A stretch of 64,000 nt of DNA, from NCBI GenBank assembly GCA_002480565.1, contig DLCK01000026.1:30717-94716 (forward strand), given 5' to 3'. Every line of letters begins with the position of its first letter. Within the stretch, counting starts at the first letter, position 1. The position numbers were made by a program, and so were the translations under genes. Below the pieces are notes generated by a model. It made no database searches, was not told the DNA's origin, and saw only the letters and a list, made by a program, of their open reading frames with translations. Shown here piece by piece: positions 39,207-49,691 of the stretch. Source of the DNA: Phycisphaerales bacterium UBA7800. GTDB lineage: Bacteria; Planctomycetota; Phycisphaerae; Phycisphaerales; Phycisphaeraceae.

Positions 39207-41294
39207 TTAGTACAAAATCGTTGCCGCAAAATGGAAACGACTGTCGCCGGATTCCGTATCGTCAACCTCTGAAATGGCAAGGCCCCAGTCGGCACGGAAA
39301 CTGATGTTGCGCTTAAAGAGCACTTCCAGTCCCATACCCACACTAAAGAGGTCTTCAGAGGCTTCGGCAGCCGCGTTGGTTTCGTCTTCTTCTTCCCACG
39401 TGTGGGCGTAATCAGCAAAGGCTTTGATCACAAAGTCCCAGTCGGTCGGACCGTAAACCGTCTGCGGGGCAAAACGGAAAGGCGTACCGAAAAATGGGAG
39501 AGGGGTGCTGTTTGGATCCGGTTGCAATGCAAAAAGCTTGGGCACATGCAAACGGTATTCAACCGTCAACTGCACAGCACCATCACCTGATGCTTCGGAT
39601 TCTTCATAACCACGCACCGAGTACAAGCCGCCGACCGTGCGAAGCTGCGAAGGCAGGACGCGTTGACCGAAAGTGTATTGGCCAGAGAAGGCGAAGAAGA
39701 ATTCGTGAGCCAAAGTTGAGCTTTCCGGTGTGGAAGTATCAGCCCAGGCTTCATGGTTAAACAGAGGTTCAAGGTACATGCTCTTGGAGACATACCAGGA
39801 CATGATGTATTGTTTTTCGTCAACCGAGTCGCCACGCCCCATCAGATCAAAGTCATCTTGGTTGATACCTGCAAGACCGAAGATGTCGGTCTTGAAGGAC
39901 AATTGTGCATAGGTTGAATCAGTGTCAGTGCGGTTTTGATAACGAGCACCACTTTCCCACCAAAGCAGGTCAGCATAAGCTTCTGTTACCAACACATCGT
40001 TGGAGATGTATTCTTCACTAAAGGCGATACCGGTGAAGATATCGATAAACTGATTGTTTTCGTTAAACACATTGAAAATCAACTGAGCGCCAACTTTGTA
40101 GGACTCTGCTGTAAAACGTTCATTGGCAAAACCCACGTCTTCGGAGCTGTAAGTGCTCCATAAACCATCCATACGCCAGCGAATTTTCTGAGATTCAAAC
40201 AGGGGCGCTTCGTAACTTGCAACCACTGAGTGTGATTCTTCAAAGCCTGAGGAGATATAGTCAAGACTCAAAACGTCGTCGTTGTTGGTCAACTGGTTTA
40301 AGGTCAGGCCAAATCGATGGCGAAGACCTTCGGTGGTCTTGGTGCCGGTGTTGGAAACCTGATAGTAAGCAAGCCATGATTTGTTTTCGGTGATCAGCAG
40401 ATCCAGAGCAACCGAACCGGGGTCCGCATCTTCCGAAGCTGAAACAGCCACATCGACGCGGCGACCGGGGTGACGATTCAAACGCGACACATAACGGTCG
40501 AGTTCTTTCTTGTTGAGCAGGTCATGTTCGTTGTAGCCGTCCGAAGGCTGCACAGGCATGTTCCGAAGCACACGATTGTGAATAGGGTTGTTGATACGGT
40601 CGGCATCAGCCACACGTTGACCGCTGGCCAGAGAGCGCATCTCGGCAACGACGGCAGTGCGAATTACCAATCGTAGAGACGTGTCGCCTTCAGGACGGAT
40701 GTCTTCGTGACGCTTGTTAATCTGCGTCGTGTCGGGCCCGACAAACACACCGATGATCCCGGCTTTGTTGAAGTAGTCCACGATGGCCACTGAGATCTTG
40801 CGGATCGCCGAGCCGTACAGACGAACGTTGTCGACACCTTGAAGGTCGACAAGACGGACTGTCTGCGATGCAACACCTTCACGAGGCGAGACAAAGCCCC
40901 CCTCAGTGTTGATCAAATCCACATCGATCATCAGTACGTCTTCCAATGCCGGATGTCCAGCATGTGAACGGGCGTATTGCACAATCAACTCTGAAACCTC
41001 GTATACCATCCCATCGTCTTCGACAGGATGCACATCAATCATTGGCTCTGGCAACTCAATACGTGGCAGGTAACCTGCCTTGCCTGCTTGAACGCGCATC
41101 TTTGCACGAAGTTGAGCCAACTCTGCTTCGAGTTGACGAATCCGATCTTTGGTCGAATCCAGATCAGCAATAGCATCCTGTGCCAGCAACTGTGATTGAC
41201 CAAGCAGCATCGCACCTGCCATGCACACCGTGGTGAACAGGCTTAGTGGACGTGCCCAACTTCTTTTTTTCGCGCTCATGATTGTGTATCTCAT
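39207..41294 (-). CDS. TpsB outer-membrane transporter of a two-partner secretion system (FhaC/ShlB type)
   Basis: 695 residues. A signal peptide (about 8-39, cut near LLAQD) is followed by a heptad coiled-coil segment (TKDRIRQLEAELAQLRAKM, about 48-66), then a periplasmic region that should hold the two POTRA domains (about 95-295), then a beta-barrel. The barrel has the conserved VRGY motif of the L6 loop at 560-563, the later FRADWG strand motif (107-112 residues after VRGY), and a C-terminal aromatic residue (ATILY). Such proteins thread an unfolded TpsA through the outer membrane after recognising its TPS domain. The gene lies 146 bases upstream of the giant exoprotein on the same strand. 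It is longer than the usual 550-590 residues because of the coiled coil and larger periplasmic part. Start ATG 41294 has AGGGG about 9 bases upstream; ATG 41279 is an alternative. Confidence 0.9.
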   Translation of the reverse strand: MRYTIMSAKKRSWARPLSLFTTVCMAGAMLLGQSQLLAQDAIADLDSTKDRIRQLEAELAQLRAKMRVQAGKAGYLPRIELPEPMIDVHPVEDDGMVYEVSELIVQYARSHAGHPALEDVLMIDVDLINTEGGFVSPREGVASQTVRLVDLQGVDNVRLYGSAIRKISVAIVDYFNKAGIIGVFVGPDTTQINKRHEDIRPEGDTSLRLVIRTAVVAEMRSLASGQRVADADRINNPIHNRVLRNMPVQPSDGYNEHDLLNKKELDRYVSRLNRHPGRRVDVAVSASEDADPGSVALDLLITENKSWLAYYQVSNTGTKTTEGLRHRFGLTLNQLTNNDDVLSLDYISSGFEESHSVVASYEAPLFESQKIRWRMDGLWSTYSSEDVGFANERFTAESYKVGAQLIFNVFNENNQFIDIFTGIAFSEEYISNDVLVTEAYADLLWWESGARYQNRTDTDSTYAQLSFKTDIFGLAGINQDDFDLMGRGDSVDEKQYIMSWYVSKSMYLEPLFNHEAWADTSTPESSTLAHEFFFAFSGQYTFGQRVLPSQLRTVGGLYSVRGYEESEASGDGAVQLTVEYRLHVPKLFALQPDPNSTPLPFFGTPFRFAPQTVYGPTDWDFVIKAFADYAHTWEEEDETNAAAEASEDLFSVGMGLEVLFKRNISFRADWGLAISEVDDTESGDSRFHFAATILY

Positions 41295-41987
41295 ATGGAG
41301 AAACCCCTAAAACATAACAAGGTCGAACGATAGCGCTCGACCATATTCGGACGTACTTGGATAAGGGAACAGCTTTCCCGACCCCTGTAAATGACGTGTT
41401 TTTCTGCTGATTTGATCAACCCCTTGATCAGATTAAGCAACATTGTCGTCTGTACAATTCACCCATAAAATGGACCTACTCCACCTTATGATGAGTCTGG
41501 TTATATGTCATTGGCATAATCGCGTCAAGAGGTTGAATTATTTTCTCTTACGATAATTTATTTCAAACATTAGCCCTTATTTCAAGCACACTTTGTCCTT
41601 TTTTGTTTTTGGTAAATCACAAAGCCAACCTCAACAGATCGACAACCGTTCAATGAATTATGTTCACTTGTTTTAAGCTTTTGATTGAACCTTCCAATCG
41701 ACACTTAACGAACATTGTTCATATTGATGCGAGACAAAAATTCACACTCAATACTGACCAGCTTTTTAAGCATTCGATGAACATAGTTCACCACAACTGA
41801 CAAGTACTCGTCGCTGGTTATGTTCAGCTGGCAATGCTCCCCAACCATTGTTTCCTTGCCCAAACTACCAATCCCTCACAAACAATCTGGCAAATGATTT
41901 GGCATCCGCGGATTTTGAATTGTAGATTTCACCTAAGCGTCTGGATTAACTCAGCCAATACGCCAACCCGCAAAAGGAGGTGCTGCC
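41295..41987. other. Divergent intergenic region upstream of tpsB and the RsbW-like gene
   Basis: 693 bases, AT-rich, with no convincing gene; a short reading frame at 41834-42121 has no ribosome site or recognisable product. It must hold the promoters of both divergent units. Its main structure is three GAAC-N3-GTTC palindromes, listed separately. Confidence 0.7.
41654..41790. promoter_or_regulatory. Three GAAC-N3-GTTC operator-like palindromes
   Basis: Sites are GAATTATGTTC (41655-41665, one arm base changed), GAACATTGTTC (41710-41720) and GAACATAGTTC (41779-41789; a perfect 5-bp palindrome as TGAAC-ATA-GTTCA). Centres are 55 and 69 bases apart. The second site is base-for-base the same as one upstream of the prepilin-like gene (48574-48584). 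A dimeric repressor or activator binding cooperatively would fit. Confidence 0.5.
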
Positions 41988-42545
41988 TTGATTTGCACCG
42001 CAAAACAGCAAGTCCCTGTAGGCCAAGGAGAAATGTTCTTCGAACTGGAGAACGACCCCATGGCCATCCCCCCGATCATCGAACAACTCATGTCCGACTT
42101 GGCCCATCGTGGCTGGGATGACGAGTTGGCTCAGATGAGACTGAGCCTGGCGTTGCAGGAAGCATTGAGCAATGCCCTGTATCACGGCAATCTGGAAGTC
42201 TCCTCCTCGATGATGACTGAGTCCACCGACCCGTTCTATCAGCTGGCTGAACGTCGTCGACTGGTACAGCCCTATTCCAACAGAATGATACAACTCGTTG
42301 CCAAACATGAAAATGAGCGCGTTCTCTATATCATTGAAGACCAGGGGCCAGGCTTCGATTTCACCAAACTGCCTGACCCAACCCATGAAGAAAATATTGA
42401 ACGCTTCAACGGCAGGGGACTGTTTCTAATCCGAAATGTCATGGATGAAGTCACTTTTCATGCCCCAGGTAACCGAATACAAATGGTGATGCACAAACCC
42501 CCATCACTGGATGATCCTGATTATTTACAGGGGTTGGTGGCTTGA
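41988..42545 (+). CDS. RsbW/SpoIIAB-like anti-sigma-type ATPase (HATPase_c_2)
   Basis: 185 residues. The ATP-binding motifs of the GHKL fold are present: N box LALQEALSNALYHGN (54-68), G1 DQGPGFD (118-124) and G2 GRGLFLI (142-148). It lacks histidine-kinase dimerisation and membrane parts, as in serine/threonine kinases and anti-sigma factors of partner-switching systems. A roughly 25-residue insertion (about 75-100) separates the N box from the next strand and is not standard. The start is TTG 41988, chosen because AAAGGAGG lies 7 bases upstream. The PilZ gene follows after 39 bases, suggesting an operon; no STAS-domain antagonist is adjacent. The target sigma factor or partner is unknown. 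Confidence 0.85.
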   Translation: MICTAKQQVPVGQGEMFFELENDPMAIPPIIEQLMSDLAHRGWDDELAQMRLSLALQEALSNALYHGNLEVSSSMMTESTDPFYQLAERRRLVQPYSNRMIQLVAKHENERVLYIIEDQGPGFDFTKLPDPTHEENIERFNGRGLFLIRNVMDEVTFHAPGNRIQMVMHKPPSLDDPDYLQGLVA

Positions 42546-42584
42546 TAACTAAAGAGGGCTTGACCTTAAGTCGATGCTACTACC

Positions 42585-42974
42585 ATGAGCATGCGCCCTA
42601 GACAGGATATGACTCGCCTGCTGCAAGACAGCAAACATGACGACCGTCGTCGCCATGGTCGTATACGATGCGCAACGCTCACCACCCGATTCGGCATCAT
42701 CGAAGACATGTCCGCTTCAGGGATGCGCGTCACCTGTAAAGGTTGGCGTAAGCCCAAGATCGGCACGATCCTCAATGTCGATATCAAGCACCCCAAAGGC
42801 ATCGCCATCGTCGAATGCCAAATCGTCTGGATCAAAAAAGTTGGACTCCGTAAATACGAAGCAGCATTCAAATTCATTGATCTGGACCCGGAGCACCAAC
42901 GCGACCTGCTCGCTGCAGCACAGGAATCACTCCGCCAGATGTCAATCGCTCAAGATCGTATCGATCTGATCTGA
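42585..42974 (+). CDS. PilZ-domain cyclic di-GMP receptor
   Basis: 129 residues, essentially one PilZ domain. Both ligand-binding motifs are intact: RxxxR at 22-26 (RRHGR) and DxSxxG at 41-46 (DMSASG). The following strands (GTILNVDIKHP, AIVECQIVWIKK, YEAAFKFIDL) fit the six-stranded barrel, and a C-terminal helix follows. PilZ proteins change partner binding when they bind c-di-GMP. It is downstream of the RsbW-like gene and divergent from the adhesin operon, so it may link c-di-GMP to partner switching or adhesin control; this is inference. Start is ATG 42585 or 42591, without a strong ribosome site, so translational coupling is possible. Confidence 0.88.
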   Translation: MSMRPRQDMTRLLQDSKHDDRRRHGRIRCATLTTRFGIIEDMSASGMRVTCKGWRKPKIGTILNVDIKHPKGIAIVECQIVWIKKVGLRKYEAAFKFIDLDPEHQRDLLAAAQESLRQMSIAQDRIDLI

Positions 42975-43114
42975 ACCAATTCCTAATATTAAATATCTGC
43001 CAATGTCCCCCCGTGGCAATGTGCTTTGCACTTGATCGAACCGCTACGAGACAAAATCCCACAATCTGGTATCCTGTTAGACTTATCCATAGAAATCCAC
43101 ACAGGAACACAGAC

Positions 43115-43942
43115 ATGACCACAAACCTTTTTGACGTGACCGGCAAGGTCGTTCTCATCACCGGCGGCGCATCAGGCATCGGTAAAGCCATGGCAGCGGC
43201 ATTTGTGCAGTCCGGCGCCAAGGCAGTCGTCGGCAGTCGAACGCTGGAGAAAGTCGAAGCCGCCGTCACCGAACTCAACACCATGAACCCCGGTAACGAA
43301 GAAGGCCCCGTCGCTTCAGGTGTCGCCTTGGATGTCTGCAGCGAAAACTCCGTCGAACGTGCCATCAACAAAACCATGGATCTTTACGGACGCCTGGATG
43401 TGGTCATCAACTCCGCGGGCATCATGGTCAAAAAGCCCACCGTCGAACTTACTGCTGACGAATTCAACATGGTTCACGAAACCCATGTCACCGGCACACT
43501 GCGCGTCTGTCAGGCAGCGGAAAAAATCTTCCGTGAACAACATGACGGCTCGATCATCAATCTCGCTTCCATCAGCTCATTCGTCGACCTGACACAGGTC
43601 ACCGCCTATGCCGCTGCCAAGAATGCGATTCTCGGTTTGACCCGCAGCCTGGCCAACGAGTGGGCCAAGCATGGTATCCGTACCAATGCCATCGCCCCCG
43701 GATTTGTCCCCACCGACATCAACCGCAAGATGATCGAAGGCACCGACCGCGGTCGCCGCATCATTGAACATACCCCCATGGGCCGCTTTGGCAGTGGTGA
43801 CGAAATCGCTGGCGCTGCGGTGTTCCTGGCATCACCAGCAGCCAAGTTCATCAACGGGCACACCATCGTCATTGATGGCGGTTACCTGGCATCAGGCATC
43901 GGCGACAGCTTCGCACCCTGGGCGACCCCCGAAGAAGCCTGA
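43115..43942 (+). CDS. Short-chain dehydrogenase/reductase (gluconate 5-dehydrogenase / KduD-like)
   Basis: 275 residues from ATG 43115, supported by AGGA eight bases upstream; the longer upstream frame has no SDR homology. Classical SDR motifs are present: cofactor loop TGGASGIG (16-23), NSAG (99-102), catalytic Ser152, Tyr165 and Lys169 (YAAAK), and the C-terminal IDGGY. It would oxidise or reduce a secondary alcohol with NAD(P). Overall style (LFDVTGKVVLITGGASGIG, then IRTNAIAPGFVPTDIN) is closest to sugar-acid dehydrogenases, but the substrate is not determined. Monocistronic with its own terminator. Confidence 0.88.
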   Translation: MTTNLFDVTGKVVLITGGASGIGKAMAAAFVQSGAKAVVGSRTLEKVEAAVTELNTMNPGNEEGPVASGVALDVCSENSVERAINKTMDLYGRLDVVINSAGIMVKKPTVELTADEFNMVHETHVTGTLRVCQAAEKIFREQHDGSIINLASISSFVDLTQVTAYAAAKNAILGLTRSLANEWAKHGIRTNAIAPGFVPTDINRKMIEGTDRGRRIIEHTPMGRFGSGDEIAGAAVFLASPAAKFINGHTIVIDGGYLASGIGDSFAPWATPEEA

Positions 43943-44358
43943 TTTTCCGCGAAGTTCGACATTTAAATCAACCACCAAACAGCCGCGTTATCTCACATAG
44001 CGCGGCTGTTTTTTTGTGTTGCATGTCCAACCAGAACCATCCCATCCGATAAACGACACTTACTATCACAAGCCCAAGTCTGAGTTTCCTGAGATACATA
44101 CACGAACAGGTAAAACCGCTATCCCGTGCATCGCATAACTTTAGCATTGAGCTTACTTCTCAAATCGGAAATCAACCATGGCTTGCCCAGCGTCTCTGAG
44201 CCTCTGTGATTCAGCCATAATGCACCGCAAGCACAACGTCTCACAACCTGCCAACACGGCATCCTTTTATGTCTCTAAAAGCCTCTTTGTCAGCCAAAAC
44301 TTTCATAAAACCTTATTTTCAGCCAATCCACTGGCGCGCCGATTGCGTATTTCAAAGT
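43943..44358. other. Intergenic region upstream of the dnaJ-like gene
   Basis: 416 bases. Apart from the SDR terminator I see no gene. The reading frame of the DnaJ-like protein stays open for 30 codons upstream of 44359, but that part has no J-domain similarity. No CIRCE element or clear heat-shock promoter was recognised. Confidence 0.6.
43977..44015 (+). terminator. Rho-independent terminator after the SDR gene
   Basis: AAACAGCCGCG (43977-43987) pairs with CGCGGCTGTTT across an inner TTAT/ATAG extension, followed by a run of seven T. It lies 35 bases after the stop. Confidence 0.9.
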
Positions 44359-45375
44359 ATGGCAATCAAATTTGAAGACTATTACAAAACACTCGGTGTC
44401 GAGCGCAAAGCCTCGGCAGACCAAATCAAACGCGCCTATCGTACGTTGGCTCGCAAGTATCACCCTGATGTGAACAAAGAAGCCAGCGCCCAGGAGCAGT
44501 TCAAGAAGGTCACCGAAGCCTATGAAGTGCTCAAGGATCCGGCCAAGCGCAAGCAGTACGACCAGTTCGGAGCCAACTACAAAGAAGGTCAAGACTTCAG
44601 ACCACCACCTGGCTTTGAAGGATTCAACTTCGGTGGGCCCGGTGGCGGACGCGGCGGCTTTAACATGCATGCCAATGGCGGGGACTTTTCGGATTTCTTC
44701 GAGATGCTCTTTGGGCAAATGTCCGCAGCCCACGGCGGTCGTGCCAAAGCAACCAGCCCCTTTGGCGGTGGCTCCTTCGGCGGGGGCAATCCCTTCGGTG
44801 GTCAAGCTCGCCAACAGACTTCCGGGGGCAAAGCAGGCGGATGTGGCAGTGGTGGTTGTGGCTCGGGAAGCTGTGGTGATGACGACACCGTGCTGAACAT
44901 CACCTTGGAAGAAGCCTACCACGGCGGGTCTAGGCAGATCAGTCTGCAAAGTCCCGACGGCTCGGTCTCCAAACTCGAAGTCAAAATCCCAGCCGGTGCT
45001 GCTGACGGTGCGCGAATTCGACTTAAAGAGCACAACCTGATGCTCAAGCTCAAAATTGCCAAGCACGCGATTTACGAGCTATCAGGCACCAATCTCATCG
45101 TCGATGTCCGCATCAGCCCATGGGAAGCAGCCTTGGGTGCCAAGGTTCCGGTCAATACGCTTGATGGCGAAATCACCATGACCATCCCTGCCAGAACGTC
45201 CAGTGGAGCAAAGATGCGCATCCGTGAAAAGGGCTTGCGTAAACCCAAAAACCAAGGACGTGGCGACCTCTTTGCCCGCGTGAAAATCGTGATGCCCAAA
45301 GAACTCACCGACGAAGAAAAAGCACTCTTTGAACAACTGCGGGATCAATCCGAGTTTGACCCCAGAAAGCCGTAA
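44359..45375 (+). CDS. DnaJ-family co-chaperone of CbpA type
   Basis: 338 residues from ATG 44359. The J domain starts at once (KFEDYYKTLGVERKAS) with HPD at 35-37, which stimulates the DnaK ATPase. A Gly/Phe-rich linker follows, then two C-terminal substrate-binding beta domains (VLNITLEEAYHGG, then PWEAALGAKVPVNTLDG). There is no four-repeat CxxCxGxG zinc finger, so it is a type II (CbpA-like) J protein, not DnaJ proper. Oddly, the linker contains a Gly/Ser segment with three cysteines (GGCGSGGCGSGSC), which could bind a metal or be redox-sensitive. It precedes clpB, separated by a repeat element, consistent with a disaggregation role with DnaK-ClpB. Confidence 0.9.
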   Translation: MAIKFEDYYKTLGVERKASADQIKRAYRTLARKYHPDVNKEASAQEQFKKVTEAYEVLKDPAKRKQYDQFGANYKEGQDFRPPPGFEGFNFGGPGGGRGGFNMHANGGDFSDFFEMLFGQMSAAHGGRAKATSPFGGGSFGGGNPFGGQARQQTSGGKAGGCGSGGCGSGSCGDDDTVLNITLEEAYHGGSRQISLQSPDGSVSKLEVKIPAGAADGARIRLKEHNLMLKLKIAKHAIYELSGTNLIVDVRISPWEAALGAKVPVNTLDGEITMTIPARTSSGAKMRIREKGLRKPKNQGRGDLFARVKIVMPKELTDEEKALFEQLRDQSEFDPRKP

Positions 45376-45387
45376 GTTAGTGATTTA

Positions 45388-45548
45388 AACACGAAGGCAC
45401 GAAGAGCACAAAGGACACGAAGAGAAAGACAAAATTGATTTGCAGTATCTCCAAAGTCCGCTGTGTTTTCTGTGATAAAAACGATTTAAAGCAAAAATTG
45501 TATCTGCCTTACCCTTCGTGTTCTTCGTGACCTTCGTGCCTTTGTGTT
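45388..45548. repeat. Paired inverted repeat, AACACGAAGG family (copy 1)
   Basis: Left arm 45388-45423 (AACACGAAGGCACGAAG and on) is an imperfect inverse of right arm 45513-45548 (ending CCTTCGTGCCTTTGTGTT). Each arm is itself several ACGAAGG-type subrepeats. The 89-base core is not similar to the core of copy 2 at 62959-63142. Confidence 0.85.
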
Positions 45549-45602
45549 AAAAAAATAACGATCCATTATCACCGGGAAGATAAACCGGGAAGGAGTTATC
45601 TC

Positions 45603-48233
<2,631 letters not shown>

Positions 48234-48276
48234 GGCCTGCTGACTTAGCTCAAGGATATGAAATAGACACACTTTC

Positions 48277-48315
48277 AAAACACCCCGGCTGACCTTTGTC
48301 ATCGGGGTGTTTTTA
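48277..48315 (+). terminator. Rho-independent terminator after clpB
   Basis: AAAACACCCCG (48277-48287) pairs with CGGGGTGTTTT (48303-48313), followed by T, 44 bases after the clpB stop. Confidence 0.88.
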
Positions 48316-48573
48316 CATTCATTACTCAACAATGATCCCAAGACCTGCACAGATGCTAAGCAAACACACCAACAAATAGGCATCGCATCCCAGTGAATTA
48401 TTAGAATCAGGTAAATAGTTTTAATATTGAGTCGTAAATTGATTATGAATCATGAAAAATTGATGGTTTAAGTTAAAAACTACACTTTTGTGTGGGTTCG
48501 GTCTTTACCTAAACAGGGGGAGGAGTACAATAAGTTGGGTTTTGTCGAGACGCAATACCCTTATGTAGTAGTG

Positions 48574-48630
48574 GAACATTGTTCAGAATGGGTGAAAAAT
48601 CAAGCTGCTCATCATTCTGGAACAATTTTT
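48574..48630 (+). promoter_or_regulatory. Operator-like palindrome overlapping a leader hairpin
   Basis: GAACATTGTTC (48574-48584) repeats the palindrome found upstream of tpsB. It overlaps a hairpin in which ATTGTTCAGAATG (48578-48590) pairs with CATTCTGGAACAAT (48613-48626), followed by TTTTT. This is terminator-like and 69 bases before the prepilin-like ATG, so it could act as a leader attenuator or end an upstream transcript. Confidence 0.45.
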
Positions 48631-48698
48631 GCATAGGCTTGTGGGAGGTCCGGGGATTTTTGGATCCCGAACAACTGCAAGAAAAAGGAATACCTCTT

Positions 48699-49565
48699 AT
48701 GAAGTTGGCACAACTTCGCAACAACCCGTCACGCAACGCTTTTACACTCATCGAGTTATTGGTGGTGATCAGCATCATCGCCCTGCTCATCGGCATCCTG
48801 CTGCCGGCATTGGCATCGGCACGTGGTGCAGCCAGAGCGACCATCTGTGGGACGAACCTCAAGCAGATTGGCGCAATCGCAGGTGCCTATGCCGCCGACT
48901 ATAAAGGCTGGATGTGGCCAGGTGACTTTGAAGAAAGCTCAGGCAAAATGGACTGGCAGTGCTACCTGTTCGTCAAATATGCACATGGCAACGGTGAAGG
49001 ACAGAATATTTACAACTGTCCGGAAATGAGGCCAGACCAATCTTTCAATCCTTCAGACTCATCCGGTGCATCAAGCAGTAAGTTCTACGGCCAAACGGAA
49101 TTCTCCGAACTCACCGAAGCTTCCTACGTCATGAATACCATCATCCCAGGCAAATGGACCGGTGATGTCGTAAGCACCATCAGCTATGACACCAATAAAG
49201 CACGCGGCTGGAGTGGTGCTCCTCTGGGAGATAATGTTTCGGATATCGCCGAATTCCCCATCCGACTCGCTTCTGCAATCAAACCCTCCAATTCATTGAT
49301 GATTGTTGATATCCGCGACGACTATGAGTCTGACTCGGCATCCAACAAAGCAACACAAATGTCCTACGGCATTCACCAATTCAGTGAATCAGACCATGCA
49401 GCTGACCGCACCAACACCACATCCTCAACCAGTAGCAACCCTTCAATGAAAGTCGGCCTGCATCACGCCGGTGAACGCTTTAATGCCAACTTTGGTGACG
49501 GGCATGTCGAACGAATCGAAAATGGTAAATCCAATCCAGACGACTGGGTGGTGACCGTCGACTAA
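48699..49565 (+). CDS. Prepilin-type N-terminal methylation protein with H-X9-DG C-terminus (pseudopilin-like)
   Basis: 288 residues from ATG 48699, which has AAGGA nine bases upstream. Residues about 14-35 are a type IV prepilin signal (FTLIELLVVISIIALLIGIL), cleaved by prepilin peptidase just before Phe. The -1 residue is Ala where Gly is usual. Then ALASARGAARATICGTNLKQIG, the standard opening of planctomycetal and verrucomicrobial pseudopilin-like proteins, and a C-terminal HHAGERFNANFGDGHVE carrying the His-X9-Asp-Gly motif. These proteins are exported and anchored by the N-terminal helix; their functions are mostly unknown, and dozens may occur per genome. Probable monocistron with a strong terminator. 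Confidence 0.88.
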   Translation: MKLAQLRNNPSRNAFTLIELLVVISIIALLIGILLPALASARGAARATICGTNLKQIGAIAGAYAADYKGWMWPGDFEESSGKMDWQCYLFVKYAHGNGEGQNIYNCPEMRPDQSFNPSDSSGASSSKFYGQTEFSELTEASYVMNTIIPGKWTGDVVSTISYDTNKARGWSGAPLGDNVSDIAEFPIRLASAIKPSNSLMIVDIRDDYESDSASNKATQMSYGIHQFSESDHAADRTNTTSSTSSNPSMKVGLHHAGERFNANFGDGHVERIENGKSNPDDWVVTVD

Positions 49566-49595
49566 ACCGACAACACCCCCTCAAATCAAACAACC

Positions 49596-49624
49596 AACCC
49601 ATGACTTCGGTCGTGGGTTTTTTT
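49596..49624 (+). terminator. Rho-independent terminator with TTCG tetraloop
   Basis: AACCCATGAC (49596-49605), loop TTCG, GTCGTGGGTT (49610-49619), then T residues. It lies 30 bases after the prepilin-like gene. Confidence 0.9.
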
Positions 49625-49691
49625 ATTGGTATCACGCCCCCTGTGAATCAATTGCCTGTTGAAACATCGCCCCGATACCCGATGAATCGGT

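Larger units (their letters stand above)
48234..48698. other. Intergenic region clpB to prepilin-like gene
   Basis: 465 bases. It holds the clpB terminator, then AT-rich DNA probably carrying the promoter of the prepilin-like gene, then the operator-like site and hairpin listed next. The frame of the prepilin-like protein is open for 40 codons upstream of its start but lacks a signal-type sequence there. Confidence 0.6.

Noticed and set aside
41654..41790. LexA/SOS boxes
   Set aside because: The sites are GAAC-N3-GTTC; the Gram-positive LexA box is GAAC-N4-GTTC, and no SOS gene is downstream.
41834..42121. 95-codon frame overlapping the RsbW-like gene start
   Set aside because: The TTG start at 41988 has a perfect AAAGGAGG site and GHKL motifs in its own frame; this frame has neither.
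43013..43114. N-terminal extension of the SDR protein
   Set aside because: The upstream 34 codons show no SDR similarity, and ATG 43115 has an AGGA site at proper spacing.
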